NCBI GenBank assembly: GCA_012845835.1
Contig: JABAKD010000026.1
Location: forward strand, 868,001-932,000
Direction of reading: 5' to 3'
Source: Undaria pinnatifida
Taxonomy: Eukaryota; Sar; Phaeophyceae; Laminariales; Alariaceae
Length of the DNA stretch: 64,000 nucleotides
Shown: piece by piece, positions 34,635 to 44,999 of the stretch
Layout of the letters: every line of letters begins with the position of its first letter
Position numbering within the stretch: the first letter of the stretch is position 1
Notes under the pieces: generated by a model
The model's database searches: none
Told to the model about the DNA's origin: nothing
Seen by the model: only the letters and a program-made list of their open reading frames with translations
Translations under genes and position numbers: made by a program

Positions 34635-35715
34635 CAACTACGCCAACGAGTTCCCCCGTTTCCACAACTAACCAACTCGCGGCTACAAACGACAGCGGTT
34701 GGGCTGCCTGCACCGTACGAACCGCACGCTAATCGCGAGCACAGATGAACGCGCCTGCTGGCTGGAGCGCTGTCGGAGTGACGACCCGCCGGCATGCAGT
34801 GAAACAAGAGCAATCGGGCCAAAAACCACAAAAACAACAATTCAAATATCATTGATCGCCCGCTTTCCCGAGTTGTTTGACAGGTTGCATCGCAGCCACG
34901 ACGCCCGCGCCTGAAAATTGAAAATTGATCGGGGTCCTTCCCCATGAAGGGTATACAACACTTGTCCAAATTTACCAAAATAAGTGACGTGAGTGACATG
35001 TTGTACTGCTGCCTTGTAAAAAAACCCTGAAAAAAAGACGATCGCTGCTCTCATGATGATGGTGTGCGTGCGGGTCTTGGTTTTCCGTGTGCCATCCTCC
35101 TGCTGTGGTTATCTATGGCCGCCTCATCGCCTTAGCTCACACGCCCGCGCCTTCGCACTTGCTCTCGTTCACACTCAATTCCAATCGGTTCACCTTCTCC
35201 CCCGCCCGAAAAAACCAAATGCTCCACGCAGCTTGCGTTGCTGATCTGAAAAACAAAAATTCTTGTTCATGGAGTGTTCAATCCGTCTCTTCCTCGCGCG
35301 TCGACGGCCAGTCGCCCTCCTCCTCTCTATTGTCGTATTCAGCTTCTTGCCGCCGCAGTTCCCTCTTTGCAAACCGAGACTGCGCCGTAGCGTGGCTCGT
35401 GGTGGCACCTGCCTCCGCGTACGAGCATTCTGATCAAGCTTTGATGCTCCGCCGCTGCTGCCTTAAAAGACGGGCGTGCGTCGGTGACCATGCCTAGTGC
35501 ACCACGTAGGACCCAACTCTACTGCCACGTCTAAGCCTCGCGGCCACACGCAGCAGCAAGAAGATGACATTCTTTGAGGGTGAGTCCGGCCTAACAACCG
35601 GCATAAAGACCCCCCCTACTCGCTACAAGGCTGTTAGGGCATGCTTCGCAGTATGCCTTACCGAGGCGGCAAGGAGGGGAACTAGACACGCAACCGGAGC
35701 GACCTCCTATAGTCT
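34635..35715 (-). repeat. Composite repeat U, minus-strand copy
   Basis: Reverse complement of about 38620-39640. Its left 330 bases pair with 33925-34260, making a large hairpin-forming arrangement with arms separated by about 380 bases. Frames here mirror those of the other copies; none has a recognisable domain. Confidence 0.75.
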
Positions 35716-35718
35716 AGT

Positions 35719-35930
35719 TTTTTTTTCGAACATTTCTACTTTCTAGCTTTTGGACAAGCTGTGGTCACAGGTGTCGTCCTTTGTTCCCCACGGTTCTTGC
35801 TTTCATTTTTACACCGCGCATAGGGTTCAGCAAACCCACTGCGCGTCGATTTTTCATCGAGTGTTGCTAACTCACCCTCTCGCGCTTTCCGCAAGTCAAT
35901 TTGTGCGCAAGAAAAAGTCCCCACGAATTT
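35719..35930 (-). repeat. tRNA-derived SINE, 5'-truncated
   Basis: Reverse complement of the body and tail of the unit at 43405-43712: CTTGTCCAGAAG-like, GGGAACAAAGGACGACACCTGTGACCACAGC-like and CGCGAGAGGGTGAG-like blocks in the same order, with a T run at 35719-35727 as the A tail. The tRNA-like head is missing, as expected for 5' truncation. Confidence 0.7.
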
Positions 35931-36770
35931 AAACTATTGCACGACTGTGCATCTTCCATATAGCTACTAGGTGGTAGTGACGGTGCGTGTGGTGATGGTC
36001 GTGATGGTGTTTGGTGGTGGTGGTGGTTGTGCTGATGCTGAACCAGTTGCTGATCTGTGCGTGTTTGTGATAGCGCTCTTCCTCTTCTCCGATCATCGTC
36101 AAGCTCGACACAGCAGGCACGATCCATCATCACCATCACCACCTACCTGCTGCAGCCACCACCACCACGATATATCATCACCATCACCACCTGCTGCAGC
36201 TACCATCACCATCAAGCCTGGGAAGCTTCGGAGTAGCTGGTGGTGTGATGGTGGTAGCGGTGGTGTGGTGGTGGTGATGGTGGGGTGGATAGGGCGTCGG
36301 TGTGTGTGGTGGTGTTCCTTGCTGCTTGAGAGAGAACGCGGAGGTTGAGTATAAAATCCTAGTGACAAATGCCACTGGTAAGAGTTAGCTATACCAGATA
36401 CATGTCCTAGCTCTGCGATCTCGGCACAGCTTTCGACACGAGCAGTACGAGACTTTAAGCAAAATTAGCGGGCGTTTAACAGTCCCGAGCGCGTCTGAAT
36501 CGGTTCGGTGTACGCGTCGCACGCCAAAAGCAAAGCGAACAGACAGACAGACTCGGGACAGCCAGACAAACCTCACTATCAAGCAATCCAGTAAATATAG
36601 GCACGCTGTGCAGTTTTCGGAACTGTTTTTTGTCCGTTTATGTCTGTTCGTGAGCAGGGGTACACGCCCACAACTGCACACCAGCTGCACACATGACCCC
36701 TTATAGAACAGCATCTAATCGATGCTCGTCGGCCTTCGGGCTCCTCACATCGTTAGCTCCTCACTGAAAA
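35930..36770 (-). repeat. Repeat B, minus-strand copy
   Basis: Reverse complement of 29755-30600, lacking most of the (TCTG)n expansion. It is followed at 36785 by a truncated CAGCTG-family MITE. Confidence 0.8.
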
Positions 36771-36784
36771 AAGAAAAATACACT

Positions 36785-36955
36785 CCAGCTGTGAGGTCGA
36801 AGACTTTGTCGAAGCTCAGATTTGCAAGCTGTGTGTCATACTCCGATTGCGCGTATTACGGGGTGTGTGTCCTCATGAAGGATATAGGTCGGTGACTCCT
36901 CTAGGTGCTACAGCAGTTTAGCGTGTTAGGGTCAACAGAGTGATGTTAGGCGGGT
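36785..36955 (+). repeat. CAGCTG-family MITE, 3'-truncated
   Basis: Begins CAGCTGTGAGGTCGAAGA, continues through CAAGCTGTGTGTCATACTCCGAT and AGGTCGGTGACTCC, and stops matching after GGGTCAACAGAGTGATGTTAG, losing the right end. Confidence 0.7.
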
Positions 36956-36959
36956 TCCG

Positions 36960-38340
36960 ACCTAAAGCCGGCCTGCTCTTCCGCGCTTGGAGTAAGAAAA
37001 AATAAAAAAATCGACTTCTTCATGGTTCGCTTTAAAACGGCCACAAAGTACGACGTTTAAAACAATGTCCCAAAAATATCAACTTTCCCTTCTGATCTTT
37101 TTTTTTTTCTCCGCAGTGCCTAACTTTTTTTTCTCGGACATGGCGGCAATCGCGTCCGCTTGGTCGAATTAGGGAGGGTAGAGCCACTCAGAAAGTTGTT
37201 CAGACGAAAACTCGAACCCGGAACCGAGATTAAAGAATCCCAGGAAATTTGAAATAGCTCAGCTAAGGTCAGCTTTTGGGCAGCCGTAAGTCGATTGCAA
37301 AATCATAACTAGGACAATCAACTGATATCTTCGTGTTCCCCACCTTTAAATCACCTCAAATCGAAGTTTTACAGAGCTTTAATCAACGTGCGGATCGTTT
37401 TCCACGGATTGGAGTTTTTCAGTTTAATCCCTAGTGAATCACAAGTTATTCCTTCTTTTTGCACGTATATTTGCGCAGCTGTATCAAGGTCAAATCGATC
37501 CCGCTCAAAAAACTAACGACGGGTTCGTGATCTACAACCCAAAATTACCATAAGCTAAAAAATTTAACAAGATTCGGACGCTTTTGAAATTTTCTCGGGG
37601 GGCCCGCGGAGGATGCTATTTTGCCTCATTTTTAGCCACTTATTCGTGAGTAACTTACCATCACAACGGCCAAATGAAAAAAAGGTAAATTTTCGTAATC
37701 CCCGTAATCTAGCGGAAGTTTGTGCAATTTTTCAAAGCTCATCAAATCCTCGTGGTTGCCACGTTCCGAAAATCTCGTGAACAATATCCGGCTTTACCTC
37801 GGAACCCGCCGTTAGTCAGTGTGTGTGCGGAAACTCTAAAACCCGTTTTAAGGGCATGAGGGACAAAATCTGACACTTACTTGTGGAAGGAAATGCATCA
37901 GTTTATCGAGTGAATCCTATTTATGTCGTGTAACCGGTGAGGGGAGGGCGGAGGTTTTGACGGCGTAGGGGGCTAGGTTTGAACAAGATTGCCCGGGGGG
38001 GGGGGCAACTTAATCTCTGCGTGGAAACTATAAATCCTTCAAGGGGACAAATCTGACTGTTTTGGAAGGAATGCACAAGTTTATTATTTATATATCCTAT
38101 AAGTTGTACAAACAGTGAGAAGAGGGCGGAGTGTTCGAGGGGGTACGGCGGGGGCGGGGGGGGGCAAAAAAACGGGGTTTTAAAAGCTTAATTAAGGTCG
38201 CATGGATATAGGGGATTGCTATAATAAGCGTTATGTTAGGTCCAAACGATTGTGCGGGTGGTGGGGATGTAGGGGGCGATGAGGGTGGGGGGCAGATGAA
38301 ATGGATCACACGTAGACTAGACTATACTTTTAAATTTAAT
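36960..38340. other. AT-rich stretch and inverted C-tract family copy, no genes seen
   Basis: 36960-37960 has no open frame worth reporting; 37090-37200 mirrors 31740-31860. From 37960 to 38290 the G-rich strand of the C-tract family appears (GGGG runs, GCGTGGAAACTATAAATCCTT, GGACAAATCTGAC). Confidence 0.5.
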
Positions 38341-38348
38341 ATACACTC

Positions 38349-38578
38349 CAACGGACATCGAAGATTTTGTCGAAGCTCATCGTTGCAAGCTGTGTGTGAT
38401 ACCTAGATCGCGCGTATTACGGGAGGATTGTGTGTCCTCATGAAGGATATACGTCAGCAACTCCCCTTGGAACTACGGTGTAGCTATCAGGGTCAACAGG
38501 GTGATGTTAGTCAGTCTGTGCGTGCAAACTATATAACTCGTTCTTGAGGGGGACAAAATCTGACAGCTGTGTATATAT
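38349..38578 (+). repeat. CAGCTG-family MITE
   Basis: The left end is degenerate (CAACGGACATCGAAGA), the right end is intact (ACAAAATCTGACAGCTG). The internal GCTGTGTGTGATACC, CTCATGAAGGATATACG and GTCAACAGGGTGATGTTAGTCA blocks are present. Confidence 0.75.
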
Positions 38579-38619
38579 ATAGCTGGTCGCCCCGGTGGCG
38601 TGTCTAGTCCGTCCGTTCC

Positions 38620-39860
38620 ACTTGCCGCCTCGGTAAGGCATGCTGCGGGGCGTGCCCTAGCAGGCTTGTGCTATTGAGGGGGGTCATTTTGCCGGTGGTG
38701 AGGCCGGACTCACCCTCGAGGAGTGATACCTTCTTGCTGCTGCTTGCGGCCGTGAGGCTAAGGCGTGGCGGTAGAGTTGGGTCCTACGTGGTGCATTAGG
38801 CATGGTCACCTACGACCCGCGCGTCGTTTAAAGGCAGCAGCGGCGGAGCAGCAATGCCAAATCGGGATGCTCGTCGTGCGCGGAGGCAGGCACAACCACG
38901 AGCCACGCTACGACGCAGTGTTGGTTTGAGTGGAGGGAACTGCGCCGGGAGGAGGCTGGATTCGACGAAGGAGGAGGGCGACTGGCCGTCGACGGGCGGG
39001 GAATAGACGGTTTGAACTCTCCCTGAACGAGAACGTTAGTTCTTCGGATCAGCACCGCAAGCTGCGAGGAGAATTTGTTTGTGGGACGGGGGAGAAGGGG
39101 AACCGATTGGAATTGAGCGTCAACGAGAGCAAGTGCGAAGGCGCGGGCGAGTGAGCTAAGGCGATGAGGCGGCCGTGAAGAACCGCAGCAAGAGGATGGC
39201 ACACGGGTATCCACGACCCGCACGCACACCATCATCATCACGAAAACAGCGATCGTCTATTTTCAGGGTTCTTTTACGAGGCAGTAGTACAAAATGTCAC
39301 CTACGTTTTTGAAGAGTTGGTAGAGTTGTATACCCTTGGGGAACGACTCCCCGCAATTTTCAATTTTCAGGCACGGGCGTAGTAGCTGCGCTGCTACCTG
39401 GCAAATAGCCCAGGAGGGCGGGGCGATCGTTGATATTTATATGGTGGTTTTCGTTCGATTGATCTTGTTACACTGCATGTCCGCGGGTCGTCACTCTGAC
39501 AGCACTCCAGACAGCAGGCGCGTGTGTCTGTGCTCACGATTACCGTGCGGTTCGTACGGTGCAGGCTGCCCGACCGCTGTAGATTGTAGCGACGAGTTTG
39601 GATAGTTGTGGGAACGGGGGAACTCTATGCTGTAGTATAGCGGACACCGGCGGCCATGTTGGTTTAGTTTGCACATTCAACATTTTCACTTGTGCGCCTT
39701 CTTTTGTATCGTGCGTGTCAGGCTGGAAAGAGAAATATTTCTCGGCCGAGTTTTGATTTCACTTGATTTTGTTCTTCGGATCTTCCTCGGGCTCCAGCAC
39801 CTCTTTGTGTGACCACGGACGCCAGATTTTTGACAAGAGTTGATGTGAGACAACAACAAC
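38620..39860 (+). repeat. Composite repeat U, full plus-strand copy
   Basis: Runs from GCCGCCTCGGTAAGGCATGC to the GACAAGAGTTGATGTGAGACAACAACAAC end. It contains the modules found separately at 29210-29735 and 33925-34630, showing that these two are parts of one roughly 1.25-kb unit. No recognisable protein is encoded. Confidence 0.75.
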
Positions 39861-39862
39861 AA

Positions 39863-40147
39863 GGTTATCCTCGAGCCTGGTATATGTCGGTTTCGTGAGT
39901 TAGAATTTCCCCGAGTGCATACTCGTATAAGTTCGTGGGGACTTTTTTATGCGCATAAATCGACTTGCGGAAAACGCGAGAGCGTGAGTTAGTAACACCG
40001 TATGAAAATCGACGTGCAGCGGGACTGCTGAACCCTATGCGCGACAAACACTTAAGGGAAGAACAGGGGGGAAAGAAGGGACGACACCTGTGACCACGGC
40101 TTGTCCAGAAGTCGGAAAGTACATGTGTGTGAAAAACAAAAAAAATA
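39863..40147 (+). repeat. SINE body copy lacking the extreme 5' end
   Basis: Matches 43424-43712: GGTTATCCTCGAGCCTGGTA at the start, CTTGCGGAAA-CGCGAGAGCGTGAGTTAG in the middle, GGGACGACACCTGTGACCAC near the end, then an A-rich tail (GAAAAACAAAAAAAATAC). The first 20 bases of the tRNA-like head are missing. Confidence 0.75.
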
Positions 40148-40197
40148 CATACGAGTAGACTATATACTATATTATAAACAATGAGAACACACTTAAT

Positions 40198-40433
40198 CAG
40201 CTGTGAGATCGAATATTTTGCAATTGATTTTTTGTCGGAACTCATCTTTGCAAGCTGTGTGTGATACTCCGATCGCGCGTATAACGGGTTTTGTGTCCTC
40301 ATTGAGGATATCGATCGGCGACTCCCCTTGCAACTACAGCAGTGTAGCTATCAGGGTCAACAAGGTGATATTAGTCAGTCTGTGCGCGGGAACTATAAAA
40401 CCCGTTTCTGAGGGGGACAACATCTGACGGCTG
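40198..40433 (+). repeat. CAGCTG-family MITE
   Basis: Starts CAGCTGTGAGATCGAA and ends CATCTGACGGCTG, with all internal blocks. A small GCAATTGATTTTTTG addition near 40218 makes it longer than its relatives. A C-tract module (G-rich here) follows at 40490-40960. Confidence 0.8.
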
Positions 40434-41413
40434 TAGAAAAAAGTTCTTCCGTTTCTCAAGTAAGTTTTAAGTCGAATAACCGGTGTGGGGAGGGCGGAGG
40501 TTTGAAGGACGTGGGTGCCTGGTTTTGATCAAAACGGAGCGAGAGTGAGGGGGGGGTACTAGGGGGGGGGTAGTGGGGGGGGGGAAGTGGGGGGAGCAGT
40601 GGGGGGGGGGAGGGCGGGGAAGCTCAATTTGTGCGTGGAAACTATAAATCCTTTGAGGGGATAAATCTGACGGCTTTGGAAAAAAATTCAGCAGTTTATC
40701 ATTGCGGGGGGGGGGCGGGGGGGGCGGCGGATGGGGCAGTTCAATCTGTGCGTGGAAACTATACATTCTTTGAAGGGGATAAATGTGACGATTTTGGCAA
40801 AAATGCACCAGTTTATCATGTATATCCTGGACGTCGTACAACCAGTGAGAAGAGGGCGGAGTGTTCGAGATGGTGGGGTTGGGGGGTGGTGGAATGAGGG
40901 GGGGGGGGAGAAGGAAGGGCTTTTGGTGGCATAGATGTGGGGGTTTGCTATATACGTCATGGATGTTTAGAAAAATATTGACGTGATATCAAATGGGTAG
41001 AGGTGTTTATTACTCCGGCCGATTTTGATTGTAAGTGGGGCGTTTGAACAAACTGGGCGGAGAAAAGAAAGGAGGGGACCGCGGGGGGGGGGGGGATGAC
41101 TTGTTGGAGCTACGGCATGGATGGCTAGGAAGATAATGAGATGATATCAGCTGGCTGGTAGTGTTTACGTAGTTCTACCGTAGAGTTTGAATTTAGGTGG
41201 GGCGTTTGGACAAGAGGGGTCAGGGGAGGGGGGAGGGGGGGGTGGGGCGTTTGATCGAGAGGGATCGGGGGAGGGGGGGGGGACGGGGCGGGAGGACGTT
41301 TCAATATGTGCGCGGAAACTATAAATCCTTGAAGGGGACAAACCTGACGGCTGTAGCAAGAAGACATCCCTTTATATCATCTTTATAATATTATAAAAAA
41401 TGAAAATACACTC

Positions 41414-41632
41414 CAGCTGTGAGATCGAAGATTTCGTCGAAACTCATCTTTGCAAGCTGTGTTTGATACTCCGATCGCGCGCATTACGAGTTGTGTGTCC
41501 TCATTAAGGATATAGGTCGGCGACTCCCCTTACAACTACAGTGTAGTTATCAGGGTCAACAGGATGATTTTAGTCAGTCTGTGCGCGGAAACTATAAAAC
41601 CCGTTTCTGAGGGGGACAAAATCTGACAGCTG
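41414..41632 (+). repeat. CAGCTG-family MITE, first of a direct pair
   Basis: Complete copy from CAGCTGTGAGATCGAAGAT to ACAAAATCTGACAGCTG, 219 bases. Identical in length and almost in sequence to 41710-41928. Confidence 0.85.
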
Positions 41633-41709
41633 TGAAGGGAAAGGGGGCCTGGTTTTGATCAAAAGCGAGCGGGTTTGATCCCTTTATTATAAAAATTGAA
41701 AATACACTC

Positions 41710-41928
41710 CAGCTGTGAGATCGAAGATTTCGTCGAAACTCATCTTTGCAAGCTGTGTGTCATACTCCGATCGCGCGCATTACGAGTTGTGTGTCCTCAT
41801 TAAGGATATAGGTCGGCGACTCCCCTTACAACTACAGTGTAGCTATCAGGGTCAACAGGATGATTTTAGTCAGTCTGTGCGCGGAAACTATAAAACGCGT
41901 TTCTGAGGGGGACAAAATCTGACAGCTG
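41710..41928 (+). repeat. CAGCTG-family MITE, second of a direct pair
   Basis: Complete 219-base copy 296 bases downstream of the first. Similarity extends into the left flank (AAAATACACTC) and the right flank (GAAGGGAAA), so a segment holding the MITE and its surroundings was duplicated rather than two independent insertions. Confidence 0.85.
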
Positions 41929-42049
41929 TGAAGGGAAATGTATCCTTTTATCAAGTGAATCTTGTAAGTCGAATAACCGGTGAGGGGGGTGGGGCGGAGT
42001 TTTGAAGGACGTGGGGGCCTGGTTTTGATCTCTTTATTATATCATCTGC

Positions 42050-43380
42050 CTCGTATGTTTACTATTCTAGAAGGTTTGATGTTAGATGCAGTATGCAACC
42101 CAGTGTTTAGGTGTAGTGAACAACAATATTTTGTTGTTGTACATGGATCGAAAAGAGATACGTATTGCCAAATACAACAGGCGATGTGATGTCGTCATGC
42201 AACGTCACCGCCATCATGTAGTTACCATTGTTTTCTGACATCGCTTCATTATATGAAAGAATTACGTACTATTTAGAATAGTTGACGCTATTTATGCCTC
42301 TGCCAGAAACATATAAAAAGTGAAATCGGGGATCAGCCTTCGACGGGCCAGGTCGTACTGGTGCATACGTGAGCTCACTACTCGCGCCTGGAAAAACCGA
42401 CTATACCGATGGCCACCCAAGAAAGACTACCACGTAAATATTACACGTGTAGTACCTATTAATATGCACTCGCACGCCAGACGCAAGTCAATTGGTAACA
42501 CAAAACAAAGAGCAGAAGAGAAGGAAAACGAAAAGGAAAAGAAATACAGGTGAATACAAGAATAACAAGAAAAGGCGATACAAGAAGAGGAAGCAAGGAA
42601 AAGAATAGAGAAAAAAATGTCATACTGGCAGACCCTATGATATTTCGTATTCTCTCTTCCAATGTATTTCTGTTGCTGACGTATGTATGTTGTGCCTGTC
42701 GTACCCAGTACTAGGGCATGACATTGCGTTGTCGAATGCATTACGATGCATTATCTCTGTGTCGTAGCTTGTGACCACAGAGCTGATCTTTCTAGGGTGA
42801 AGAATCAGTACGGACACTGGGTGTGCTGGATGTCGACGAGTAGAAGAACGGTTCAATGTGAAGAACACACACACATGATAGGAACTGACTAAAGACGGCC
42901 TTGGGTTCATATTAATAGTAGCCCGTTCCGAGACATGAAACGTTTGCTCCAGTGATGGCCTGGCACGTACGCATGCTGACTTCCGACTTCATTTTCATAC
43001 TACATATTATCCAGGATGTACGACTCTTCCTTTAGCTATCATCATGGTCTAGACTATACGTGCTCCACTTTTATTTTTGTTTTTGCTTTTTTTTTTTCAA
43101 TCCTTTGGGGGGTGATAAGGAAAAGAAAAGCTTATGATGCACCACACTTCCACGTGTTTTCATACGCATCGTGTGTCGATTTAACTCAGTTGTTATCGCA
43201 ACACAGCTCTAATGGCGCGTCCTTCGGATTCCACTGCTTGGTTTGTTTTATTTCTTACGTCAGGTATTATTATACTCTGGTCAGTGGAGCCTGTCTTGTG
43301 ACCACGGACTCAAATATGCCAGTTAATACGTCCCTTCAGAACAACAATCCCGATCGCACGGGGCGATATAAACGGAATCA
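42050..43380. other. Unassigned intergenic stretch
   Basis: Mostly single-copy as far as I can see. A purine-rich run (GAAGAGAAGGAAAACGAAAAGGAAAAG) at about 42515-42615 and a T run near 43088-43099 are the only compositional features. Short open frames on both strands show no domain. Confidence 0.4.
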
Positions 43381-43404
43381 CTGACATACAGATTATGATG
43401 AACC

Positions 43405-43712
43405 GATCGCCCCGGTGGCGTATCTGGTTATCCTCGAGCCTGGTAGAGGTCAGTTTCGTGAGTTCGAGCCCTGCCGAGTGCATGCTCGTAAAAGTTCGTT
43501 CGGACTTTTTCTTGTGCACAAAAATATACTTGCGGAAAGCCCGAGAGCGTGAGTTAGCAACACTCGATGAAAAATCGACGAGCAGTGAGAGTGCTGAACC
43601 CTCTGCGCGTTTAAAATTGAAGGCATGCACTGGGGGAAAGAAGGGACGACACCTGTGACCACAGCTTGTCCAGAAGCTGGAAAGTAGAAGTGTGAGAAAT
43701 GAAAAAAAAAAG
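43405..43712 (+). repeat. tRNA-derived SINE, full-length copy
   Basis: The head has a TGGCGTATCTGG A box and a GAGTTCGAGCC B box 40 bases apart, matching an RNA polymerase III internal promoter. A body of about 230 bases follows, shared with 39863-40147 and, in reverse, 35719-35930. The unit ends in a GAAATGAAAAAAAAAAG tail. No open frame spans it. Confidence 0.75.
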
Positions 43713-44013
43713 TTATTTGGTTTGGGCAAACTGAAGTCGTCACGCGATGAACATACCCCCTGCGGTAACTCGAAACGCTGGAAGCGAACATGCTTCGTAC
43801 ATAATCCATTAGTCGAAAATTAAAGTACGGCGAATAGCCCAACACGGACGTACGGAGTTACTTCCGCTTTCGGGAGTGGCGAGTCGCGAGACGCAGGCGA
43901 ACACCACACAGCGCTACGAGACCCCGTCTCCAACACTTCGTCTACATCCATTCATACCTACACGCATTGAACACGAATAGTGGGTGAGAGGGTAGAGTTC
44001 TACGGCGAAGTCA

Positions 44014-44106
44014 ATGGAAAGCCCAAAGCTCCCATCGTTTTCCGATGCAATCGATGTGATCGGCATGGGACCGTTTCAGTCTCGACTCGTATTCGTCAGC
44101 GGAGTG
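44014..44106 (+). CDS. N-terminal exon of a second SVOP-like transporter gene
   Basis: Thirty-one codons begin at ATG and end at GTG before a strong GTGAGT donor, in phase 0. The peptide contains FSDAIDVIGMGPFQ, closely matching the DAI(E/D).IGFGRFQ motif before the first helix of SVOP/SV2-type carriers, then the start of the helix (SRLVFVSGV). The exons at 10164 and 62299 start in phase 0 with GWMFNGIE, exactly the continuation this exon lacks. The exon is therefore taken as the first exon of the gene copy whose next exon is 62299-62416. An orphan exon relic is the main alternative. The start codon is the only ATG upstream of the motif in frame that I noted. Confidence 0.68.
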
Positions 44107-44837
44107 GTGAGTTCTGTACAAATATGTGGGTTCCCGTTTTTTCCTGCATCCTGTTTTAGGCGCACGTCATGGGCGTCTTGCTATGAAGGGGAACATATGT
44201 CGAAAAATGACGACGATTGCGGCATCGAGTCGCACGGAGCAGAGTTCGGGTGTTTGGGCGAGACAGGGGACGTACCCAACCTGCCAGGCAAGATGATCTC
44301 CGACACTCGGGCGGCACGAACCTAGTCGCACCACTGCGCGCTCCCACTCAGATAATGCAGCAGGTATTGAAAGGGGGGAAAAGTGGTTGATAAGACCGCG
44401 CCTGGCGTAGTTTAGCTCGCTCTACCTTGGCGTAATAGTTTTGGAAACCCATCAGGTTTGTTCAGAGTCGTGACGCACGTTATCTAATAAACCCTCTGGG
44501 GTAAGGGTACACGACTACAGCGAGCGGTGGTATATACGAGCATCGTCATGCTGCACCCGTGTATTACAGGTGCATTGCAGGCCAGAGACCCCCCCACACC
44601 TCAGCGGCTCGAGGATTGCGTGTGTACGATGCTGTATGTAATCGTCATGCCACCATTTCGACAAGATGTCTCTCCGAAGTCCCATAAGAAGGGTACCGCA
44701 TGTTCACTGCAAGTTGAGCGAGGTTACGGTCTGTTGTTGGTTCTGTTATTAGCACATTCTGGTTTGAGTTGCGCCACTTTGCTTTCCATCGCTACTTGGA
44801 AGAGATTTCACTTTCAGCGAGTTTCTGGACAAGCCGT

Positions 44838-44967
44838 GTGGTAAGGTGTCTTCTCTACCACCCCTCCCAGTACGTGCCTTCATTTTTATCGCGCATACGG
44901 CAGTGGTAAGGTGTCTTCTCTACCACTCCTCCCAGTACGTGCCTTCATTTTCATCGCGCATACGGCA
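44838..44967 (+). repeat. 65-bp tandem duplication
   Basis: Two adjacent units (44838-44902, 44903-44967) starting GTGGTAAGGTGTCTTCTCT and ending CGCGCATACGGCA differ at only two or three bases. The unit resembles the TTCATTTT-ACCGCGCATA part of the SINE family in reverse (35809-35823). Confidence 0.9.
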
Positions 44968-44999
44968 AGACATTCCTCCCACACCCCCGATTAGTCTAT

